DNA of 64,000 nucleotides from positions 1-64,000 of the forward strand of contig JADJMS010000014.1 in assembly GCA_016709495.1 (NCBI GenBank). Reading direction: 5' to 3'. Position 1 is the first letter of the stretch, and each line of letters opens with the position of its first letter. The DNA is from Candidatus Dechloromonas phosphorivorans. Lineage in GTDB: Bacteria > Pseudomonadota > Gammaproteobacteria > Burkholderiales > Rhodocyclaceae. Shown piece by piece: positions 47,987 through 57,263 of the stretch. The notes beneath the pieces were generated by a model. The model was not told the origin of the DNA. It made no database searches and was given only the letters and a program-made list of their open reading frames with translations. The translations under genes and the position numbers were made by a program.

Positions 47987-49030
47987 ATGTTCATGCTGCT
48001 TCGCCAACGGGTTACTTGCCGGTTTTTGCGACTGTTTCACCTCTTCCTGTTTGCATTGATTGCTGCCGCTAGTGGGCTAATCCAGAGCGGCAAGAAAACG
48101 GCTCTGGTTGATAGTGAGCGGCAGGCGTATCGTTTTGTAAGCGGCGCCGAAGTTGCACTGAATCGCAGCTTGCTGGGTGTCGATGTCATGTTGGCCGGCA
48201 TGACTGACCTTCTCCATTTGCTAGCGCTGACGCCGCCATCGACGAAGAGCGGATCAGCCGTTTGCTGCGCGGCGCGGTCAACCAGAACCAATTGGTGCGG
48301 CAGGTTTCTCTGCTCAATGAGCAAGAGCAGGTTCTGGCCAGCTCCGGGCGCAGCGGCAGGCATCAGGAGATCAGGCTCCCTGATGGTTTTTTTGCCGAAG
48401 TGTTGGCGCAAACCATGCCAGCCTTGCTGATCAGCTCACCGATGGTGAATTTTGCCAATGCGGAAAAGGTGCTCTTTTTTGCGCGCCAGATGAACCTCGG
48501 CCCGGGACGTCCGGTACTTGCTGTGGCCGAAGTGCAGATTCCGCTGCTATCCACGATCATGGCGCAGGGGGTGGATATTGAGGGGCTGGCGGTGACGCTC
48601 GAACGGGCTGACGGTGAATTGCTGGTCAGCGTTCCGGCAAGCGACGTGCTTTCTGGTACGCGCATCACACCGCCGCTCAGTGTTGAAATGGCCAACGGTG
48701 TCGTCAACATTGCCCCCAGTCGTTTGGGCGGCGCCCCGGCCATCGTTGTCGCCCGGCCGGCCTTGTATCGCGGGCTGCTAATCGCCGCCAGCATTCCGCT
48801 CGATTCAGCCTTGGCCGACTGGCGGGTCGAGCGAATCGCATTGTCGCGGTCTCCTGCTGTTTGCCCTGATGATTCTGCTCGCCGGAGGCGGCACGATCTG
48901 GTATCTGGCGCGGCTGAGTCAGGCCCGTTCCCGAGCTGACCATGCCAAGACCACCCTCGACCAGGCACTCGACTCGATGGTCAGCGGTTTCGTTCTGCTT
49001 GACGCCCAGGATGGCCCAGTGGGAGCGAAG
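47987..49030 (+). pseudogene. Membrane sensor truncated by the Tn3 element
   Basis: The ATG at 47987 directly follows the binding-protein stop (TAAATG). A first membrane helix (FLRLFHLFLFALIAAASGLI) is followed by a periplasmic domain of about 250 residues with no named fold, then a second helix (ALMILLAGGGTIWYLARL) and the first residues of a PAS domain (MVSGFVLLDAQD). There it stops being sensible, at about 49010-49020, where the transposon-like end begins. Frameshifts lie near 48225 and 48835. The output domain, probably kinase or GGDEF, is missing and is not found beyond the transposon, so the gene is dead. Confidence 0.75.
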
Positions 49031-49052
49031 CTGAGATTTCGCGACATATAAG
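49021..49052 (+). repeat. Candidate left end of the Tn3-family element
   Basis: GGGAGCGAAGCTGAG at 49021 through ATATAAG at 49052 begins with GGG and ends TAAG, as Tn3-type terminal repeats do, and sits exactly where the sensor homology ends. I could not find its complement between 52 and 54 kb, so the right end is unknown. Confidence 0.45.
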
Positions 49053-49140
49053 ATACTACTAATAGACTCTGTCAATTATCTCCCCGGCGGGCTCCTGCAT
49101 TTCTATAATTCGGCTTCCTTGATCCTTGCTAGGCCTTGCC

Positions 49141-52089
49141 GTGCCCCATTCATGGAACGATCCAGAAACTCAGGACTTGTGGAGCTTGTCCACCGACGAG
49201 TCCGCCTTGTTGCCAGGCATGACTGACAAAGGTCGGCTCGGTTTCGCAATCCAGCTCAAGTTCATGCAGTTGCACGGGCGGTTTCCCGAGCGACATGACG
49301 AAATCGATCCTAACGCAACGCAATGGCTGGCTGCGCAACTCGGCACAACGACAGAAGCGCTGTCTTCGTATGCGCTAAATGGCCGTCAAGGACAGCGGCA
49401 CCAGCGGACTATTCGAGTATTTCTTGGCTACCGTCCGGCTACTGGGGATGACTTGAAACAGCTCAATCATTGGCTATGCAGCGAGGCACTCCCGTTCGAT
49501 CCGCAAGCCCGCCACGGCCGAGACCTTGCGCTGGACTGGTGTCGTATTCATCACTTGGAGCCGCCCGCGAGCGATGAACTCAACCGCACCATCCGTTCGG
49601 CAGTACGTAGTTATGAGGCTCAGCAACAAGCGGTCATTGACTCGCGCTTGAGCACAAGCAGCAAAGCCGCGATCAACCGATTACTGGGCGAAGACGATAC
49701 CGATCCCGACGAAGCTGACAACGAAAACGCCAAGAGCATCTCCTTCAGCAGCCTCAAGACCGATCCAGGCAAAGCCAGTCTGGACAGCCTGCTGGTCGCC
49801 ATTGCCAAACTCAAATGTATCGACGAGATTGGTTTGGCGCCGGAGGTTTTTACTGATGTTCCCGCCAAATTCATAGACCAGTTCCGGCAACGCTGCTCGA
49901 CTGAATCCATCCGAGAACTACGGCGTCACCCCGTTGCAATCCGCTACAGCATGGTGGCCATGTTTTGCTGGCGGCGCCAGCAACAGCTCACCGATTCGCT
50001 GATCGACTTGCTCTTGCAAGTGATTCACAACCTGGGCACCCGTGCAGAGAAGAAGATCGACAAGAAACAGTTCGTCGCCTTCAAGAAAATTCGCGGCAAG
50101 GCCCGTCTCCTGTTCAAGCTGGCCGAGGCCACCGTCGATCAGCCGGAGGGAATCATCAAAGAGGTCGTCTATCCGGTGGTGTCCAAGAAAACCTTGGAAG
50201 AACTGGTCGCCGAATTCAAGACTATGGGCTTTGACTTCGAACGGGAAGTACAGGAGTCCATGCGGTCCTCTTATGGCCATCACTACCGGAGCATGCTGAT
50301 GCCGGTGCTGGATGCGCTGATCTTTCAGTCCAACAACACCGTCCATCGCCCGGTCATTGAAGCCCTGGCTGTCCTCAAGGCCAACCGGGATAGCCGACAG
50401 CAGTATTACAACGCCGCCGACGTGCCGCTCGAAGGCATTGTGTCGACGAAATTGCGCGATGTCGTGGTGGAACAGGACAAAAACGGCAAAGACCGGGTCA
50501 ATCGCATCAACTATGAAATCTGTGTCCTGCGTGCCTTGCGGAAACGCCTGGGCACCAAGGAAATCTGGGTCGATGGTGCGGATCGCTATCGCAATCCAGA
50601 ACAGGATCTGCCGGCCGATTTTGCCGATATGCGCGACAGCTATTATGCGATGCTGGACGTGCCCAAGGACGTAGCGGTCTTCATTGAGCAGATCCAGTCC
50701 ACCCTGCGGCAAGGCCTGAAAACACTGAACGACGGCCTTCCGGACAACCCGAAGGTGCGCCTGCGGCAACAAGGCAAGAACTTGATCCACCTCTCGCCGC
50801 TGGAGGCGCAGACGGAGCCTCCCAATACCGCCGCGCTCAAGCGCGAGATCGGCCAACGCTGGTCAGACGTCGAGCTGATCGACATCGTCAAGGAAGTCGA
50901 CTTGCGGGTCAACTTCACCGCCGCGTTCCGTACCACCGCCAGCCGCGAAGCGCTCGACCCAGCCCTATTGCAGCGCCGCCTGCTGCTCTGCCTGTTTGGC
51001 ATCGGCACCAATGTGGGCTTAAAACGGGTGGCCAGCCAACAACCGAGCGTCAACTTCGAGGAATTACGCTACGTCAAACGCCGCTTCGTGCAGAAAGAGG
51101 CGTTACGTGCCGCAATCGGCGAAGTCGTCAATGGGATCTTCCAGATCCGTAACCCGGCAATCTGGGGCAGCGCAACCACCGCCTGCGCGGCTGATTCCAA
51201 AAAGTTCGGCGCTTACGATCAGAATCTGATGACCGAATGGCACGCGCGCTATGGTGGGCGCGGTGTCATGATCTACTGGCACGTCGACACCAATTCGACC
51301 TGCATTTACTCACAATTGCGCCGTTGCTCGTCGTCGGAAGTAGCCGCCATGATGGAAGGCGTGCTGCGCCATTGCACGGACATGGAGATTGAGCGCCAGT
51401 ACGTCGATAGCCACGGGCAAAGCGAAGTCGCCTTTGCCTTCAGCTACATCCTGGGCTTCGACCTGCTGCCTCGACTCAAAGCGATCGCCCGACAAAAGCT
51501 CAGTCTGGCGGCAAGTACGGATGCCGCACAATACCCCAACCTTGAACCGATCCTGACGCGGTCCATCAATTGGGAGCTGATTCGGCAGCAGTACGACGAA
51601 ATCATCAAGTACACCACCGCGCTGAAGCTGGGTACGGCCGAACCGGAAGCCATCCTGCGGCGCTTTACCCGTGCGGGTGCGGCGCATCCGACCTATAAGG
51701 CACTGACGGAATTGGGCAAGGCGATCAAGACCATTTTCTTGTGCCGTTACTTGCACGAAGAGTCGCTGCGGCGCGAAATCCACGAGGGGCTCAATGTGGT
51801 CGAAAACTGGAACAGCGCCAACAACTTTATCTTCTACGGCGAGCGCGGCGAGTTCGCCACCAATCGTGTGGCCGATCAGGAGCTGGCGGTTTTGTCGCTC
51901 CATTTGCTGCAAGTCTGTCTGGTGTACGTCAATACGCTGTTCATTCAGGAAGTGCTGACGGAACCGGCGTGGCGTGATCGCATGACGGTTGATGATTGGC
52001 GCGGACTCACGCCGCTGATCTATCACCACGTGAATCCGTACGGCCGCATTGAGCTGGACATGGGGCGACGCCTTTTGCTTGCCGCCTGA
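49141..52089 (+). CDS. tnpA: Tn3-family transposase TnpA
   Basis: A 982-residue transposase. The N-terminal domain opens RLGFAIQLKFMQLHGRFPERHDEI, a Tn3-type DNA-binding start. The catalytic DDE region is complete: Asp in ACAADSKKFGAYDQN, Asp in IERQYVDSHGQSEVAF and Glu in NNFIFYGERGEFATNR. GTG 49141 (PHSWNDPETQDLW) or TTG 49126 may be the start; neither has a clear ribosome site. The frame is intact over nearly 3 kb, so the element was recently active. No resolvase gene is beside it. Confidence 0.95.
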   Translation: MPHSWNDPETQDLWSLSTDESALLPGMTDKGRLGFAIQLKFMQLHGRFPERHDEIDPNATQWLAAQLGTTTEALSSYALNGRQGQRHQRTIRVFLGYRPATGDDLKQLNHWLCSEALPFDPQARHGRDLALDWCRIHHLEPPASDELNRTIRSAVRSYEAQQQAVIDSRLSTSSKAAINRLLGEDDTDPDEADNENAKSISFSSLKTDPGKASLDSLLVAIAKLKCIDEIGLAPEVFTDVPAKFIDQFRQRCSTESIRELRRHPVAIRYSMVAMFCWRRQQQLTDSLIDLLLQVIHNLGTRAEKKIDKKQFVAFKKIRGKARLLFKLAEATVDQPEGIIKEVVYPVVSKKTLEELVAEFKTMGFDFEREVQESMRSSYGHHYRSMLMPVLDALIFQSNNTVHRPVIEALAVLKANRDSRQQYYNAADVPLEGIVSTKLRDVVVEQDKNGKDRVNRINYEICVLRALRKRLGTKEIWVDGADRYRNPEQDLPADFADMRDSYYAMLDVPKDVAVFIEQIQSTLRQGLKTLNDGLPDNPKVRLRQQGKNLIHLSPLEAQTEPPNTAALKREIGQRWSDVELIDIVKEVDLRVNFTAAFRTTASREALDPALLQRRLLLCLFGIGTNVGLKRVASQQPSVNFEELRYVKRRFVQKEALRAAIGEVVNGIFQIRNPAIWGSATTACAADSKKFGAYDQNLMTEWHARYGGRGVMIYWHVDTNSTCIYSQLRRCSSSEVAAMMEGVLRHCTDMEIERQYVDSHGQSEVAFAFSYILGFDLLPRLKAIARQKLSLAASTDAAQYPNLEPILTRSINWELIRQQYDEIIKYTTALKLGTAEPEAILRRFTRAGAAHPTYKALTELGKAIKTIFLCRYLHEESLRREIHEGLNVVENWNSANNFIFYGERGEFATNRVADQELAVLSLHLLQVCLVYVNTLFIQEVLTEPAWRDRMTVDDWRGLTPLIYHHVNPYGRIELDMGRRLLLAA

Positions 52090-52096
52090 TGGCGCC

Positions 52097-52954
52097 TCAG
52101 TTTTGCTTGGCAATGACCCGGCGATGAAGGTGATCAATGCGCTGAGCCATGGGCTCAAAAATGCGATTCAGTATCCCGCAGGCTTCCTCGGGCATATTGG
52201 CCGCCAGAAAATCACCAGACAAGCCGGCCAGTTGCACCGTCCATTCCTGATGCTGACCTTCCAGTATTTCCATTTCCACCCACATGTCTTGCGGCCCGCG
52301 CGCATCGAGAACCGTTTGAAGCCCGCGCTCAAGCGCTGCACCCTTCGTGAGCAGTTGGGCGACCGGTGCTTTGAGCGACACGGGCAGCTCTGGCAAGTGA
52401 CCGTAGGCGGTTGTTGCCTTCTTGCTTTCGGCTTCTGCCGCTTCCTCCATCAGCATGCCGTAGCGGTACAGGCCAGGGTACTCGCGGCAGAGAAACGCGA
52501 GCGTTTCATCGGAGGTTGTGCTCCATAGCCGTTGCAGGTCCAGGACATGCCCGACCATGTGTTCCAGCAAGGCCGCGCCACCCATGCCCTGCGCTTCCAG
52601 CTGACGCACCCGCAGATCGATCGCGGCAGCGAGGCGGTGTTCGTCGTTGATCGTCCGTCCGCCGGGAACCTTGACTTTACCGGCGGCAATACCCGACGCG
52701 AGCGTCTCCAGGATTTTGGCGAAGCGGTAGAAACCCGTAAATTCAGCACACAAAGTGTCCATCTCCGGACCCGGCGCCGTCACCATCAGATGGTGGAAAT
52801 CTGGCATGTGCTCGGCCATGGCGCGGAGAATCTCGACTTCGAGCAGCCCCCGTGCTTCAAGCTGTTTGATCTTGGCGTCGATGCGGCTGGCTACGCGCCG
52901 ATGTGCTTCTGTTTCGGGCATAGAGAGACGCGCTCTGCGTCTTGCTTCTCCCAT
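52097..52954 (-). CDS. Duplicated-domain protein of unknown function
   Basis: A 285-residue soluble protein beginning MGEARRRARLSMPETEAHRR, an N-terminus typical of phage and plasmid proteins. Two copies of a roughly 70-residue unit are visible: VASRIDAKIKQLEARGLL to CAEFTGFYRFAKILETLA at about 20-95, and LAAAIDLRVRQLEAQGMG to CREYPGLYRYGMLMEEAA at about 110-180. Each has a helix, a second helix and a G-x-YR-Y/F-x-M/K pair. The C-terminus is helical (MPEEACGILNRIFEPMAQRIDHLHRR). No family recognised. It is convergent with tnpA (7 bp apart) and one base downstream of the HU gene, so the pair looks like transposon cargo. Confidence 0.7.
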   Translation of the reverse strand: MGEARRRARLSMPETEAHRRVASRIDAKIKQLEARGLLEVEILRAMAEHMPDFHHLMVTAPGPEMDTLCAEFTGFYRFAKILETLASGIAAGKVKVPGGRTINDEHRLAAAIDLRVRQLEAQGMGGAALLEHMVGHVLDLQRLWSTTSDETLAFLCREYPGLYRYGMLMEEAAEAESKKATTAYGHLPELPVSLKAPVAQLLTKGAALERGLQTVLDARGPQDMWVEMEILEGQHQEWTVQLAGLSGDFLAANMPEEACGILNRIFEPMAQRIDHLHRRVIAKQN

Positions 52955-52955
52955 G

Positions 52956-53235
52956 TCACTCGCCTGCAATAGCCTCGGCCAGGGCTTTGCCTGGCTTGAA
53001 TTTAACGACCTTCTTGGCGGCGATTTTCAGGGGCAGCGCCCGTGGCTGGGTTTCGACCTTCACGGGCCGCGCGTTCGATGACCTCGAACGCACCGAAACC
53101 AATCAGTTGCACGGACTCGTTTTTGACCAGAGTTTCCTTGACGGTTTCAATGAAACCATCGAGCAGCGCAGCGGTGGCCGCTTTGGTTTGGCCTGTCTTG
53201 GCGGCCACGGCATCAATCAATTCGGTTTTGTTCAT
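52956..53235 (-). CDS. hup: HU-family DNA-binding protein (one frameshift)
   Basis: About 92 residues. It begins MNKTELIDAVAAKTGQTKAATAALLDGFIETVKETLVKNESVQLIGFGAF, the HU/IHF dimerisation and start of the arm. One extra C near 53036 breaks the frame before ALKIAAKKVVKFKPGKALAEAI and the end AGE. HU bends DNA nonspecifically and supports transposition of several elements. Here it is followed one base later by the duplicated-domain protein and lies next to a transposase, unusual for a gene normally found near lon in the chromosome. Confidence 0.88.
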
Positions 53236-53968
53236 GTCAATTCCTCTGGGTCTGGGTTGTTTCAACGCCGGCGTCGAAAGTGAATCGACTATTGTGCATC
53301 AAGGGATCGCCCACAGCCAGCTTGGACTAGCGGGCTAGCTTTTCTTCATTCTGGCGCTCGCTCGCGGCCAAATCGCACTGAGTTGGCCGGAATCGCCCCT
53401 GAGCCGTTGACGAAATATGAAAACTGCCATTCACCGCAAGGGCGAAAGAACGGAAGCTGCTGTTCGTGATGCAAAGTAAATATTCCAACATGAACGGCTG
53501 CTGTGCATTCTTCAACGGCCGTTCGGGCTTAGAATGCCAATGGGAACTGCCGGCCAAGAAGAGTCAGTCGCGGTTTTTCTCCATTGCGGTCATTCATTTT
53601 CATTCTCGCTCTGAAGCGGTCATTGACCCGAGGGGACTCCGATTTAATAACTGGCCGACAGCTACGCAGCGATAAGAGACATCCTGTTCCGAACACAGAC
53701 TGATTTTTTCGGGCCACAACCCACAACTCGGCATTTTCCTCCAATACGGCCATTCATTATTAGACTTCGCTCGGAAGCTGTCATTGGCCGAGGGTACTCA
53801 GATTCTCAGCTTGTCAGGCCGGTTTGCAACAAAAGCATCTTGCCAGTTCAGCCGAACTTCAAGGAAGCGTAGAAAATATCAGTCACACTGTTTCGAGAAA
53901 TGTGTCATTGTTGAACTATAAGAGTTATTCTTTACGCTGACTGACATCTCCAAGGTTGTTTCCATCAA
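53236..53968. repeat. Gene-free repeat region with 67-bp direct repeats
   Basis: Holds two diverged direct copies, 53579-53645 and 53739-53805, 160 bases apart and about 70 percent alike by eye (shared cores CATTCATT and GTCATTG). Open frames here translate to low-complexity peptides with no family resemblance. The right end of the Tn3 element should be in or near this stretch. Nothing else was recognised. Confidence 0.55.
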
Positions 53969-56249
53969 ATGCCCACATCTTGGAAATCAAATCCGAGCCA
54001 AAAGCCAAATCCTGACTCTCTGGATGACGCATCATGGACAGATTCAGCCATTTTCGGGATAGGAAGTTTGGTTGGCGCAAGCTTTCTTGATCCCCCTTCA
54101 ATTGATGTTAACGCATCAAGTATGGATGAAAGTCGTTTGCGTCTTGCCGCAAGCGTCTTTGCTAATACTCACGACGGGATCGTGATTACGGATGCAACGG
54201 GCTGCATTCTTGATATCAATCGTGCATATGCAAAAATTTCTGGCTATTCATCCGAGGAAGTCATCGGAAAAATGCCCGACTTTCTTAAATCCAATGTCCA
54301 CCCAATTGAGTTTTACGAAGAAATCTGGCGAAGCCTGAAAAAGAGCGGCGTATGGCGTGGTGAAATCAGCAATCGCCGCAAGAACGGCAAACTTTGTCCA
54401 GAGTTATTATCAATTAGTGCAGTGCTTGATGCCTTTGGTGAAGTGACTCATTACGTAGCCATCTATACCGACATAACTGACCTGAAGGAAAGTCAGCAAA
54501 AGCTCGAACATCTGGCTTATCACGATGCGCTGACCGGTTTGCCCAATCAGGGTACTTCTCGGGGACCGTATTCTCCAAGCGCTGGCTTCAGTTAGGCGGC
54601 GTAACGGATTGCTGGCCATCTGCTTTCTCGATCTTGATGATTTCAAGCCAATCAACGATACCTACGGCCATCAAAGCGGGGACCGGCTTCTCATTGAGGT
54701 TACTAAACGCTTAAAGGAATCTGTTCGTGAGACAGATACTATTGCACGAATCGGTGGTGATGAATTTGCCCTTCTGCTAAGTGAACTCGAAAGCGCGCAG
54801 GAGGCGAGCGAAGTTCTGACTCGCCTGCTCACCCGTGTAGCCATGCCTTATCAATTTGACCATGTCACTGCTGTCATCTCTGCCAGCATCGGCTATACCC
54901 TAGTACCGGGTGATAGTGGTGATCCGGACAGCTTGTTACGCCATGCAGATCAGGCAATGTATGTTGCCAAACAAGAGGGGCGCAATCGATTTCACTTGTT
55001 TGATGTCGAGCAGGATCTACGGATTCGCCACAAGCGTGAAAACCTTTCGCGGGTTAAAAAAGCATTGGCATTTTTTGAGTTTCGACTCTTTTATCAGCCA
55101 AAGGTCGACTTGCGGCGCGGCAAGGTGGTTGGTATGGAAGCGCTGATTCGCTGGCAGCACCCGGATTTAGGAATGTTAGTGCCATCAGATTTTCTGCTGG
55201 TTCTAGGTGATCATCCTCTGCTTATTGAAATTGGTGACTGGGCGATACGTGAGGCACTAACGCAGATTGCCGAATGGCAAACACTTGGTCTGAAGCTTCC
55301 CGTCAGTGTCAATATTTCCGGCAATCATCTACTGCACCCAGAGTTCGTCAGCCGTCTAGCGGATCACCTTGCTGCATTTCCGAAGTTGAATCCACGTTAT
55401 CTGGAATTGGAAATTCTTGAGACCGCTGCACTGGAAGATGTTACCCATGTCTCACGTGTGATCGGAAAATGTCGTGAGTTAGGTGTGGAATTTTCGCTAG
55501 ATGATTTCGGCACAGGCTATTCATCCCTGCTATATCTCAAGCGCTTACCCGCAAAGACGTTAAAAATCGACCAGTCGTTCGTGCGTGACATGCTTGATAC
55601 CCCAGAAGGGGCTGATGCCATCGCAGGTATTATTAGCCTCGCTACTGCATTTAAGAGAAAAGTCGTTGCAGAGGGCGTTGAGTTTATCGAGCAGGGCATT
55701 GTTCTGCTACGTCTAAACTGCGACGTGGTTCAAGGCTACGCTATAGCTCGGCCAATGCCCGCCAATGAGGTACCGACTTGGGTTGCCAAATTTTGTCCTG
55801 ATCAAGCTTGGCAGGCTAGCTTGAATCTGCCATGGCGGCGCAGTGACTTTCCACTACTGGCGGCAGAGGTCGAACAGCGTCGTTGGTTAAAAATAGTAAG
55901 TATCGCGGTTGAACGGGGTGATAGCTCAGCCCTAGTTAATCGCATTAGTAACTTACGCGAAAGCTCATTTGGACACTGGTTGTATGGGGTAGGCAAAGAG
56001 CGATACGGCAGTTTGCCAGAATTGCACAAGATTCCAGACCTGCATCGCGACTCACACCGTGTTAGCGCAGAAATTGCTGTTCTTCTTTCGCGGGGGAATG
56101 CTACGCAAGCAGTTGAACTACTCGCAGAACAACGTAACCGTGGTCGGGAATTGTTGGAGGGACTGCTTGCTTTACGACGAGCTATCGTTGAATTGTCTAA
56201 AAAACCTCCGCCAGCTCCTGACTCTTCGTTTCAGAGTACCTTTGGTTAG
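53969..56249 (+). CDS. PAS-GGDEF-EAL protein with CZB-like C-terminus (one frameshift)
   Basis: About 760 residues, no membrane helix. A PAS domain covers about 50-165 (GIVITDATGCILDINRAYAKISGYSSEEVIG). GGDEF follows (HLAYHDALTGLPN, RIGGDEFALLL) and EAL (GMEALIRWQHPDLGM, DDFGTGYSSL, KIDQSFVRDM). One extra G near 54552 separates the two open frames. The last 110 residues resemble a CZB zinc-sensing domain (SSFGHWLYGVGKERYG, HKIPDLHRDSH), but the usual Cys reads Ser and the first His appears replaced, so zinc binding may be lost. Makes or degrades cyclic di-GMP in response to a PAS signal. Confidence 0.9.
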
Positions 56250-56456
56250 GTTTGCTAAAAAGTGGGAGGTAACCAAGTGAGCTAAAAACCAGCTTGTAAT
56301 TGATGTAGTTACTTCGATTTATGAACTCTCAATCAAAACAATTACTAGCAGGCATACAATTACCCTAGTTTTAATAGTGGTCAATCCTTGATTGCTTAAT
56401 ACGCAATCAGTCACAGAGATAAGTCACCTTCTGCGACGTATTTACTGGAGCAAATT

Positions 56457-56936
56457 ATGCCCATTGTATGGGACAGCAAATTAGATACCGGAATCGAAGT
56501 TATTGATTCTCAGCATCGACGTATCGTTGGCTATATCAATGACCTTGAAGTCGCAAAGACAAAAGGAGACAAGGCGTTAGTAACTGACGTTATAGAGCAG
56601 TTGATCGACTACACCCAGTCTCATTTCGGTTTTGAAGAAGCAATGTTGGAAGATGCCGGCTACAAGTTTTTGAAACCCCACCAGAAAGTTCATGAGCTTT
56701 TTATCAAGCGGGTTACAAGTTTTACCATGCGAGCTGCAAAAGGTGAGGATATCGCTGAAGAGTTGCACTCCATGCTTGCTAAGTGGCTACTGAACCATAT
56801 TGCAAATGAAGACCGGGACTATGCCAAGCTCATCCTTGAGGAGGGCGGCAATGAACCTCAAACTAACCAACTTGCGCCGCTTGGGCAAACTCGACCTAGC
56901 GGCATTGCTGGCTTGCTTAAACGCTTTTTCCGCTAA
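56457..56936 (+). CDS. Bacteriohemerythrin
   Basis: A 159-residue hemerythrin. The di-iron ligands are visible: His in IDSQHRR, His and Glu in SHFGFEE, His pair in HQKVHE, and His/Asp in NHIANED. The last 28 residues form an extension (PLGQTRPSGIAGLLKRFFR). It binds oxygen reversibly, acting as sensor, store or carrier. The C-terminal basic amphipathic tail could dock it to a membrane or a partner. It sits between a c-di-GMP enzyme and chemoreceptor genes, matching an oxygen-response role. Confidence 0.93.
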   Translation: MPIVWDSKLDTGIEVIDSQHRRIVGYINDLEVAKTKGDKALVTDVIEQLIDYTQSHFGFEEAMLEDAGYKFLKPHQKVHELFIKRVTSFTMRAAKGEDIAEELHSMLAKWLLNHIANEDRDYAKLILEEGGNEPQTNQLAPLGQTRPSGIAGLLKRFFR

Positions 56937-57069
56937 GAGCCACAAATAAATAGTCGGTTTTTAGCCATCATCATTTTGTTTTTACGGATTGGATTTGGCT
57001 TGCGGTAATGCGGCAAAAATGTTTTGTCACTTGAATATTTTTAGTATTGTTGGTGAGTTTTCAGGCTGC

Positions 57070-57099
57070 GGGTATGCCAATTTCAGCAGGCAGCAATCA
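57070..57099 (+). repeat. Fragment of the intergenic repeat family
   Basis: A 30-base piece matching the region 61679-61710 on the opposite strand at 28 of 30 positions. It is cut off where the inverted-repeat element begins at 57108. Confidence 0.5.
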
Positions 57100-57107
57100 T
57101 TCGATTT

Positions 57108-57246
57108 TGTTGAAAAATTCAAAACCGTGCTTTTCCAACGTATGTCGAAACCTTCCCGGAGGCGAGATCGTCGAATACAGAGCGATTGTGAACGTCGTTC
57201 CTATTGGCCCAACCTCCCTTTTTGCCAGAAAGCGAGTTTTTCAACA
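57108..57246. mobile_element. MITE-like element, copy 2 (139 bp, inverted)
   Basis: Ends TGTTGAAAAATTC and CGAGTTTTTCAACA. It shares with copy 1 an 18-base end and a 17-base core (57174-57190) in reverse orientation. The IS256 insertion begins ten bases beyond. No coding capacity. Confidence 0.7.
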
Positions 57247-57263
57247 GCATCAGCCTGTAGCAC

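Noticed and set aside
53780..53830. Right inverted repeat of the Tn3 element
   Set aside because: Only TCTCAGCTT matches the complement of the left end, too short to accept.
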